From Aporophyla lueneburgensis (taxonomy: Eukaryota; Arthropoda; Insecta; Lepidoptera; Noctuidae): DNA of 64,000 nt. Under the pieces are notes generated by a model. The model was not told where the DNA came from and did not search any database. It saw only the letters and a list, made by a program, of their open reading frames with translations. Numbering within the stretch: the first letter of the stretch is position 1; each line of letters starts with the position of its first letter. Location: positions 4,836,001-4,900,000 of the forward strand of contig OW028733.1 of assembly GCA_932294355.1 (NCBI GenBank), read 5' to 3'. This document shows positions 55,542-64,000 of this stretch, piece by piece. Position numbers and translations under genes: made by a program.

Positions 55542-57710
55542 TATTTAATAAGGAAGTTGGTCTTAGGTTTTATATTTTCGTGTTTTGCCCCCATCTTCCG
55601 AAAATAAAGTCATTTTTTATTGTGCAGTGTTTTATTTTGGAAGTCCTTGTTTGATAAGTTAATGGTATTTAGTTATTTGCTCTGTAAACAACAGTTCATG
55701 AAGATATTGTAACACCATCAATATTCACAAACGGAATAAATACGTTTTGTTGATACTAACTCAAAAACTATCCAAGCAAAACTAATTTTATATAGGACCA
55801 CCCCTAATGCGCACCCCATTCATTAAAAAAAAAAACTTTCGAAAGGATACACAATTGTCGAAGAAATTGCGTTAAAAAAAACTGCTCAATTGAAACCCCT
55901 TCTACTTTTTGAAGTCAGTTAAAAAATAAAGTATACCAATAAACCGTTTTCCCCGAAATAAAAAGTTTAATCTATTACGCAGAATATCTTGCTTAATTTC
56001 CAATTCGACCTGTTAATTTCTCGAATATTCTATTATTCTAGTTAATGTTGCCACCTCAGTATTCACAGAATGAGTGTTTCCAGTTATGAATGCTAAGTAG
56101 TGAGACGACAGAAATAGAGAGTTGTTCGATAAGGTGAGCCTTATATAGCCTTCAAAATGGGTGCTAAATTGATGAGTTACGTAAATAGCACTAATGCATT
56201 TAGGATCTATTTAAAACATAAAAAATGCTTTTCATAAGTATACTATTTATTTTTGCGAAAAACTGTTTATTTTTCTGAAACTTTGTTTATTTTTTGTACG
56301 AAAAGTTGGCAACGCTATATACATATAAGCAACGCCTGATGATGATGGCTAATAGAGAAGTATGGATGAACTTGGTATGTTGCGTTGACTCCAAATAAAT
56401 AGGGATAACGGTAGGAGAACGATGAAATTTATAACCTACAGTTAAGCTGTATATAGCAAATCAAATAAAATGTTACTTATGTGAGTCGAACTTATGACCA
56501 GAAGTGTAGAACCCAAAATGCTCAACTTCTGTGCCATGAGCCGATGTACTAGGCAGAAAAACCTTCCTTAGCACATACTTAGGCTATGCGCTGCTCCTGT
56601 CATACACCACTCAAACCATAATAGTGTACGATACAGACGGAAACATGTCTAAAACAAAACCCCGCTAAGAATCGTTTAAGGATACCTTAGTGTTACCTAA
56701 CCAATATTATTATTTTTAAACTAAGGATCGTTGTCAGTTAACGATTTAGTAATAGAACCTAACTTCTTGTTGAATTTATGGGTTAAAGTTGAAAAACACA
56801 GGTTGAAAAATAAAACAAAAGAAAAGTTTATCAAAATCTAAGAAATTCGAAATGAACGGGGTTGGGATCAAAATAAACCACAACATTTAGACAAATACTA
56901 GACATTAATATAGGTACCCATGTCAGTTACATTCGTCCTGGTTTCTCAGATCTTCATGTGTTTTTCTCAGCTGCTTCCTAAATGAATAAAATTTACTTAG
57001 ATGTTCTAAACTTACCTTTACGCAGAGATGACATTGCTTACGGGTTTAATAAAACATACTTACAAGTAAGGTTAGAAGTTGTAACTTACCTGAAAAAAAA
57101 AAAATAAGAATTAGTACAATATAAATAGCACACATATGAAACTTATAATAATGTTAGCAGTTTCAGAGAACGGTTTTATGAAAGGAAATCAATTAAATAA
57201 AGACAGTCGTCTCGGTCTATTAATAAATTCTACAAAGATATTACGTAAAGGGTGAAACAGATAAGTTAAAACTGCTTACAGAGTAAAAAGTGGTAAACAT
57301 TTCGTCGTTGTCGCACTATAAGGCTTTCACATTGTTACGCAATTGTTAAAAGTAGGTAATAAAATAATCATTGGTATTTTCCGTTCATAATATCGTTCGA
57401 GTATAAGCTACCGAGCCAAAAACCGACTTTACTTCCAATTTAGCTAGTCAAATAAAATTAATATAGCAGATCAGCAAATGACATCCCTATCTGTTGCCCA
57501 TAAAGTTTATTATTGTAACGTAGCGATTAGTGGTGCCACCCTTAGGAATAGTGAGGTAGTTTTACGAAGCAAGGGTGTGTTGAAATAGTTCGATTATATA
57601 TCGAGAGATGGCGCCACCAGTTACGCTACATTACAAATCTGCTTTGAAAACTTTATCGAGTCGGTTCTGTCATAACTTGTAAAAGTTCTTATTGGTAAGC
57701 TGCAATAATA
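55542..57710. other. Long spacer, little recognised
   Basis: 2.2 kb. Around 55860-55930 the text ending gaagtcagttaaaaaataaa resembles the accgacttc-type repeat at 59325-59400. No gene, no TIR pair and no tandem array seen in the rest. Confidence 0.4.
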
Positions 57711-57972
57711 AATTCTGTGGCCTGGTGCTAAAAGGGCCAAAGTACGTTTTTGTATGAAACGAGATCTTCATAGAAATTGCCAGTTATTGTAATGCCAGTT
57801 TATTGAAAAACTATGATATTTTTTGTGCTAAAAGGGCGTTAGTTTACCAACAATCTTTCAAAAGTTACTATGTAAGAAAGGGCAATGTAGTGTGCTCTTT
57901 CATACAGATAAGTAAAAAAATAAATGATAAAAGGGCTGCAGTTTGGCCCTTTTAGCACCAGGCCACAGAATT
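57711..57972. mobile_element. MITE with about 30-bp perfect TIRs
   Basis: aattctgtggcctggtgcta, aaagggccaaa on the left is mirrored by tttggccctttt, agcaccaggccacagaatt on the right. The GGTGCTAAAAGGGC block also recurs inside (near 57820). 262 bp, no frame. Superfamily not recognised. Confidence 0.8.
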
Positions 57973-58263
57973 ATGTTTTATTTTTTCAAGTAGTTATACA
58001 AGTTATTATTACAAGTGTAACGAACAAAGAAATATCGAAACGCTTGTTTTTTTTTTTCATAAACAATGAATGTTGATACAAATGAATGGGTACGTACATA
58101 AATCAAATATAATAAAACGGAGGCAGAAGAACAGAAAAACTGACATGTTGATATAACTTCATGAGAACTGTCTCATTTTGATTTCACGGATCATTTAATT
58201 TACTGCTCTATTTCAGTGAGCATCGAAGCATCTTTTCGGCTGACTTCAAAGCTCATTACAGCT
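57973..58263. other. Spacer, nothing recognised
   Basis: AT-rich; no feature seen. Confidence 0.4.
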
Positions 58264-58600
58264 GTTTTGGCAAAGGCCCAAATCTTCACCGATTTTCCGT
58301 TTTACCGGCCTAGCTTGACCTTGGGTGGCCTTGATCTACTTGCCATATTCCATTGACCCGCCGCCGCCGCCCGTTGACGATGCGAATTAAGTTCAACTTC
58401 TTTGAAAATAAATAATTTCGCTTTTCTGCACGGCAAACAAATAATATATTATTTAAGCTACCGAGATAACGCTTTCTGCTATGTTATTACTGCTTTTTGG
58501 CAGTAGCCCAAGTCTCAGATTTTCGCTTTTACCGGCCTGGCCTTTCGTGGCCTTCGTTGGCCTTGAGCCACTTCCATGCTTACACTTCCCTGACCTCCCG
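58264..58600 (+). repeat. Diverged direct duplication, GC-rich
   Basis: A block with tttggcaaaggcccaaatct, then ttttaccggcctagcttgac at 58264-58360 is repeated as tttttggcagtagcccaagt, then ttttaccggcctggcctttc at about 58492-58600. A ccgccgccgccc run lies between. Class and function unknown. Confidence 0.6.
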
Positions 58601-58962
58601 GCAGGTGTCGCTGCGAAGGCTGTTATTTACTCGCGAGTTTAACAAAAACTTTTTCAATCACGGTTGGGATTTTGGTTGCTAATTTCCAGACGGGCGATTG
58701 CTCATGAAAGTGAGACGGATATTCGAGGGATTCGATTCTCGATTGTCAACGAGTGACTTTTACTTTTAGCAAATTTCCCACGGTGTAGTTGCATGTTATT
58801 TAAAGTACTGAGTTCGGCAGTTTATCATACTTTCTTATTCTTAACATAACATTGCGTCTAATTGTTCCCGAATGATTAGGCAAACGTGCTAATTATATTT
58901 TGGAACCTAGAATATTTTATTAAATTCTGCAACTATGTGCCCAGAGGTAATTGTATTGCTAA
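58601..58962. other. Spacer, nothing recognised
   Basis: No repeat or frame recognised. Confidence 0.4.
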
Positions 58963-59265
58963 CTAGCTTTTGCCCGCGGCTTCGGATGTCGGAAATTAAC
59001 GCAGGTATTTTTCTAAAATAAAAGTAGCCTAAGTTACTCCTTATTACATCAGCTACCTGCCAATAAAAGTCCCGTAAAAATCGGTCCAGCCATTTCAGAG
59101 ATTAGCCGGAACAAATAGACAGACAGACAGACAGGCAAAAGTTAAAAAAAATGATTTATTGGTGTATGTACCGTATTTACTTTCATATGCATTTAGTGAA
59201 AATGTTAATTTGAAATTACAAACAGACCCTTCAGTTTTATTTATTTGTATGTATGTATGTACAGA
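58963..59265 (-). mobile_element. Non-autonomous Helitron, reverse orientation
   Basis: CTAG at 58963-58966 and GA (TC reversed) at 59264-59265, flanked A/T. Contains a (GACA)n run near 59120. Same family as 52463-52768. Confidence 0.8.
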
Positions 59266-59769
59266 TAGTCAACCAAGTGGTAGTTTTTATCTTAAATGCG
59301 CTTTATAGACGCGACTGTTTTATTAACCGACTTCAAAAAGGAGGACGTCCACTGTGTTTTTAAGTATACTCACCGATTTTTCCACCAACTGTGGACAGAT
59401 TTCAAAAATTCTTATTATTATAGTTAGATTATGCTTGTGTCCCATATATATTTTATTGACTTTGGTAGTATTGCGTTAGCTTCGATAATATGTATTTAAT
59501 TCCCTTTGTTTATCGTGATGATATTCTAATAATTACTGTCACTGCTACCGGCCTGGCCAGTCGTATTATAAGAATTATTGCAAATACCATAACTAAAAAG
59601 ATAAAAATAAAAACTTTTTGCAAAAAAAAACCGACTTCCAAAAACACCACAAAGTGAAAATTTAATTTAATTTAATTTCGGAAGTCGATGCCAAAAAGCT
59701 AAAATACCAAAGACGCAGATTTATTATTTAAACGAAATTAAAGTTATTTTTCAGTTTTTCAGATTCGTT
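59266..59769. other. Spacer with accgacttc-type repeat pieces
   Basis: aaccgacttcaaaaaggagg near 59325 and a matching ccgacttccaaaaacacc near 59630 mark decayed copies of a common repeat; ends not defined. Confidence 0.4.
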
Positions 59770-59990
59770 GGCCTATTTTTTGGCCAAAGAATCAGCATTG
59801 CCATACAACGTGGCAATGCTGCCAGCCTTTTGGGCATGTTTGCTGTTGACAACGATGCAGACGAATTTTTTGATGCTTCATGATTATTAATTTTTATATA
59901 TACATGTACATTTTTTTTTCTGTGGAGTTAGACTTAGATATGATTATGTAAATATTGTAAGATATTGTAAATAAATCCCATATTTGTTTT
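59770..59990 (+). pseudogene. 3' end of the R2-like (restriction-endonuclease) element
   Basis: Plus strand: FFGQRISIAIQRGNAASLLG, then VDNDADEFFDAS and TGA at 59881-59883, almost identical to the C-terminus of the fragment at 5905-7183 (VDNDADEYFDAL). The 3' UTR also matches (tatatatacatgtacat). Only the last 37 codons and the UTR are present, as in heavy 5' truncation. Confidence 0.75.
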
Positions 59991-60261
59991 TCAACTTGTT
60001 TTTATTTTACGGCGTTTACTATAGAGTAAGCATTATTATGACGATTGACTTTCTGTTATAAATTGTTAACACTAAATAAAATATATTTTACGTTTTAACA
60101 ATTTCAAGTAAACCTACAGTATTATCTAGGCTAATGAGATTTATAGAACTAGTGACGCAATTACCGCTAACAGGCTGTACTGACCTACTGAACTAGGTAA
60201 ATATGCTGTTTTTCCTAGAACTGGGGGCAATTCTTTGTTTCAATTGAACTTTGTTGTCATT

Positions 60262-60660
60262 CAACATCATCACCATTTCTGTCGAAAGACATTCTCTGAA
60301 GGACAAAGACTTCCCTAAGCTCCGATACTTCGACCGGTTCTGCGCTTACCGCATCCAGCATTTTCCGGCGGCCTTCACAAGGTCATCGACCCACCTTACG
60401 TGAGGCTTTCCAACGCTACGTCTTGCGATAAACGATCGTCACTCCAGAACCTTTCGGTATCATCGGCCATCCGTTCTGCAAGCAATGCCTGTCTATTAGA
60501 ACTGAAGATGGACAACCTTGGTTCTCTTGAAGATTCCTTTATTTCTGTTTCGATCACGGAGGGAAACTCTAAGCGTTGCCCTCTCCATTGCCTTTTGGGG
60601 AGATCTTTAGTCTCGTAATGTGGCTCATTGTGAGCGACTACGTTTCGGTGCATTATTCAT
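60262..60660 (-). pseudogene. RTE-type ORF2 C-terminus and tail
   Basis: The left edge catcatcaccatttctgtcg is the reverse of an (ATG)n-type tail. The blocks ccgcatccagcattttccgg, gtcatcgacccaccttacgt and gcgttgccctctccattgcc follow the layout of the last coding part of lepidopteran RTE elements. Minus-strand translation is interrupted; the 85-codon open frame at 60396-60653 is largely out of frame with it. Confidence 0.6.
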
Positions 60661-62284
60661 CACTGGCTACATACTTTGGTCCAAGATTGTTGTCGGTTAT
60701 AGTACATTTTTAAAAATAGAAACGGTTTTAAAAAAGAATGTTATTTTAGTAAAGTACACTTGTGGGGTACTGTCGAAATCCATAGAGTATATTTTATTTT
60801 GGAACAAGTCAAAAGCTAGTTTAGTATAAAATTTCAAGGTTTTTGCCGCATTGTAAGCCGTTTGTGGTTGAGTGTTACTTATTTACAACGGACTTCTCGT
60901 GGAAGGCAAAGATCGTGACAAAATCCCCTGTCAGCAATGAATTTTGAAGCAAGTTTATGTCCAAAGCAGCGCCATCTGATGCTAGATGAGATGGTTATTG
61001 TATAATATAACCGTAGAGAGCTTTCACTGCTCTAGGAAAGTTAAAGCAAAGGATTAATCTGCTTTTGTGAACCAATTAAATATTAGCTGAAGCAGGCCAT
61101 TCACGAAACGATATATACTGTTGTAGGCGCAAATGGTATAGATATTTATGCTAGAATCCTAACCACTAAATGCATACTAGCACTAATCAAAATGAATGTT
61201 AGTAAATCACTTCTTGTGTGTTTTGCTTCACTAGCAGCAACAGTTTGGTTTTAAATGAAGGAATTATATATTTACAACCACAAAGTTAAGACGTAAAACC
61301 ATCAGCCAACCAGCAACAAAACGACCTAACACCTCAACAATGTCCCTCATTAAGATATAAATGCAACGCTAATAGTGAAAAAGAAACTAGAGAACGCAGT
61401 CGCAGCCAGCCACGTAATGCAATTTGTTGAACCGGAGTAATCCTGTTACATAACGTGCCAAGGTCGGTTGAGCTGCAACGATATACGAGATGAAGGAAAT
61501 CTTCTAAGCCCAAATGGGTTGAGAATACATAATGTGCCAAAGACATTTTAATTTTTTCATTTATTTTTAGTTTGTGGGAAAATTGCAATAAAATACATAA
61601 TAAAATAAAAGGTTCAGAAACTTGTACAACTTTTACAGTAAATCTTACATAGGGGTCTCCTTTTAAGTAAAAGCTAAGTATACCTGAGCTAGGAGGTCCC
61701 TAATTATAAAAATATGATTGGTAAAAATGGTTTAATAAAAAACGTATAATTTTAAATAGAGAAAAGAATAACAAGTAAAGTCGCAAACTAAACATGACAA
61801 GTCTTAGCAATATCAGTTTTAAAAGGAACAGTGTAGAACTTAAGTCAAATTCCAAATCATCATAAATATTATTTTATCTCAACATCACATTGCAGGCATT
61901 TGTTCGTAAAATGCACAATCGTTATAATATAAAGGTAGAAGTAAAAAGGATCTGAGTAACATATCACCGGCTCCCTAATATAGGACATAGAAAGAATTCA
62001 TGACCTAATTATGTCGGATGAGTTCTGCACTTAGAGGAGACGTGTCATCGAATGCGACCACTAATCAACGAACGTTGTGTCCTTCAGTCTAAATGGACTT
62101 TGGATTTGGTGGGTTTCGAGGGCACTATGGAAACTCAATTTTTCGTTCATTATAGAGGATTTTGCTTTTAAAAAAATTCTCTATCCATCTTATTCTTTTG
62201 TAATAGCCATCCCATACTGAAACAACATTGATGTTACCTAGGCTATATAGGTCTTTTGGTGAATAAATGATTACTTACTTACAT
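60661..62284. other. Long spacer, nothing recognised
   Basis: 1.6 kb without a repeat family or supported frame; several short open frames of chance length. Confidence 0.4.
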
Positions 62285-62690
62285 AATCGGCTTTCATTTG
62301 TATCCTGCCGTGACTTAAGTGTTGTAGTGGTCGTGAGTTCGAACCCTAACAGAGACTTTACTCTGTGTAAATTATTCCATCACTCTTGCTCTCAAAGCGG
62401 TGAATGAAAACATCATGAGAAAACCTATCCTAGAACCAAAACTTTGAAGGGATGTGACATCTGAAATCCGCAACCTCGTTACTGGGTAATACTAAACTCT
62501 TGGTAGGACTGGTTGTTTGACTTTCAGGCTTCAGACGATCGTAACGACTGTCAAAAATCCAGAAACGACAGTTGGGACCAAAAGATTAAGATGCTTTCAG
62601 ACACGCGGAGGGGTCTTGGTATATAAAGCTGATCCACGGAACAACTGCGGCAAGCGTAGATTAACTTGATCAACAGAATCGTGTGCCTGT
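62285..62690. repeat. tRNA-headed SINE joined to a family A fragment
   Basis: 62320-62350 has a B-box-like gtgagttcgaaccctaac, then tcatcactcttgctctcaaa and catcatgagaaaacc in plus orientation. 62465-62620 continues with ctgggtaatactaaactctt and gacagttgggaccaaaag, matching 32640-32790 (minus-oriented family A). It may be one SINE type or two joined. Confidence 0.5.
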
Positions 62691-63004
62691 TAGTAGCCAA
62701 GACGCCGAATACAAAAAAAAAAACAAAACGTTATTTTTAAATACAATTCAATTCACTTGAATTAAGAAGTTAGGAAATTATCAATTTCATTTAGCGTTTA
62801 CCTAAGCTCGATAAAAACATGGAAATGTATGATATTTAATTGCAAGCAAATTTTAAGAAAAATACTTTGACTAGTTCTTAACTTCAAATGTTCATTTTCG
62901 ACATATTTCCGTCACCTTAAATGGGTCACAATTCGAGTTTCGAAGGAAATATTATTCATTGCTTGATCAGTTTGAAAAAGCGATTTCTCAACAAGCAACG
63001 TAAA
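62691..63004. other. Spacer, nothing recognised
   Basis: AT-rich; no feature seen. Confidence 0.4.
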
Positions 63005-63310
63005 TAATGCTTAGATGGTTTGGTCATATTGAGAGGATGAATGAAGGACGGCTTACAAAAGATATTTACAAGGCAGATATGAGTGGAAACACCGAGAGAG
63101 GACGCCCGTTCATATAGTGACCTTATTGGTGATGTTCTTCAGAAAGTTCAGGTGCGTAGTAGTCGCAACCGGGGTGTATGTATAACCAATTATATGAACC
63201 TAAACGAGGCAAAAGGAGTGTGTAGAGATTGTAGCAGGTGGCGTTCCGTGGTTTCCGCCTACCCCCATGGGAAAAAGGCGTGATTGGATGTATGTATGTA
63301 TGTATGTAAA
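63005..63310 (+). pseudogene. Family B ORF2 C-terminus with (ATGT)n tail
   Basis: Plus strand: MLRWFGHIERMNEGRLTKD, then ADMSGNTERGRPFI (stop follows), then YSDLIGDVLQKVQVRSSRNR, then LNEAKGVCRDCSRWRSVVSA and YPHGKKA, followed by gattgg and a (ATGT)n tail at 63278-63307. This is the best copy of the family's C-terminus here. One frameshift near 63100 breaks it, and everything upstream is missing. Confidence 0.75.
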
Positions 63311-63384
63311 TAACGCAATCGACGTGGTTGAACTAAACGAATTAAAAAGTTCGATTTCTCTTTATTAAATTAGTTTAGATTAGA

Positions 63385-63460
63385 ATATGTGGGTGTTCTA
63401 GGTGTGGGTTCACCTCTGCCTAACCCGTTGGGAAATACGGGTGTGATGTTATGTTATGTT
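63385..63460 (+). repeat. Dispersed repeat ending gtgatgttatg-like
   Basis: ggttcacctctgcctaaccc, then gggtgtgatgttatgttatg: short relative of 54560-54625. Confidence 0.45.
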
Positions 63461-64000
63461 GTTTAGATTAGTTTATCAGCATAGGACTGTTCCGTTGTAG
63501 GTCTGGGCCCTAAGGCAAAAGTTAAATTACAAAGAATAATACGCATCACATGATGCTGATTTTAAATATTATGTTTCATTAAATATATTAAATCAGCATT
63601 ACTTGCACGAGTGACTCGGGAATGATATTTAATAAATCTATTTGACAGGGAAATGAAAGGATACATTTTATTATCATCATATTTTTTGCACGTGACGTTT
63701 TCTACAGTATTTTTGACAAGAATAAAGTAAAATATTATTAAATCAGTCCATGATCTCCCCCCGTTGGGCAAAAGTTTCTCTCAATAAAAACTTATTAAAC
63801 TTAGTATGGTTGAATAACCTGGTAACCGGCCCCTGAAATGGTTTTTACGACTTGACAAACTAACGAGAATATAATTACACAAAAACTTTCCGGCATACAG
63901 TCTTAGTAGAAGACTCAACTTAATTGTGAAAATAAATCATAATTAAAAAAAAAACAGAAACATGAACGCAAGTGGGGAGGGCGGCAATGTTCAGCAATGG
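63461..64000. other. Spacer, nothing recognised
   Basis: AT-rich to the window end; no feature seen. Confidence 0.4.

Noticed and set aside
60396..60653. An 85-codon charged protein
   Set aside because: The interval follows the layout of an RTE element's last coding part in a different, broken frame.

Overview
The window reads as nuclear DNA from a moth or butterfly. The repeat families point to Lepidoptera: short Helitrons that begin TC, end CTAG and sit between A and T; (ATG)n-tailed pieces of RTE-type elements; (GTCT)n-bearing dispersed repeats; tRNA-headed SINEs; and R1-type retrotransposon ends. A noctuid-like moth is my guess, but the sequence alone does not settle the family. I found no convincing single-copy host gene. 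Essentially every recognisable feature is a mobile element or a fragment of one, so this is a repeat-rich intergenic block (or a very large intron).

Layout. 0-13 kb is a graveyard of SINEs, Helitrons and 5'-truncated non-LTR retrotransposons. It includes a fragment (5.9-7.2 kb) whose C-terminus looks like the zinc-knuckle plus restriction-like endonuclease arrangement of R2-type elements; a second copy of that 3' end lies at 59.8 kb. 13.46-18.3 kb is a nearly complete non-LTR retrotransposon on the minus strand. Its ORF2 (apurinic-type endonuclease plus reverse transcriptase) is intact, but its ORF1 (gag-like, zinc knuckles) is broken by a 23-nt inverted duplication that makes a perfect 26-bp hairpin. 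19-25 kb holds a pogo/Tigger-type MITE, an RTE pseudogene and a Helitron. 25.3-29.2 kb is a Helitron-type element on the minus strand with both halves tandemly duplicated, so it carries two 3' ends and two 5' ends. 29-36.5 kb is another mixture of fragments.

36.504-43.839 kb is the most unusual object: a 7.3-kb unit with two 802-bp LTRs differing at one base, TG...CA ends and a perfect 4-bp target duplication (CTAA). The 5.7 kb between the LTRs has no recognisable gag or pol. It contains a 70-bp minisatellite next to one LTR and a GC-rich island near the other. This fits a young, large, non-autonomous LTR retrotransposon (LARD-like).

46.229-51.495 kb is a PIF/Harbinger DNA transposon with both genes apparently intact: a six-exon Myb/SANT-like DNA-binding protein on the plus strand and, convergent to it, a 350-aa DDE transposase. 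Several smaller elements have landed in its introns and in the space between the genes without breaking either reading frame. 51.5-64 kb returns to SINEs, Helitrons, MITEs and reverse-transcriptase fragments separated by AT-rich DNA in which I see nothing.

How the parts work together: the Harbinger pair is the only set here that looks able to move itself (Myb-like protein binds ends, transposase cuts). The non-LTR element at 13-18 kb could supply an enzyme but has a damaged ORF1. The LTR unit, the MITEs, SINEs and short Helitrons would all depend on proteins encoded elsewhere.
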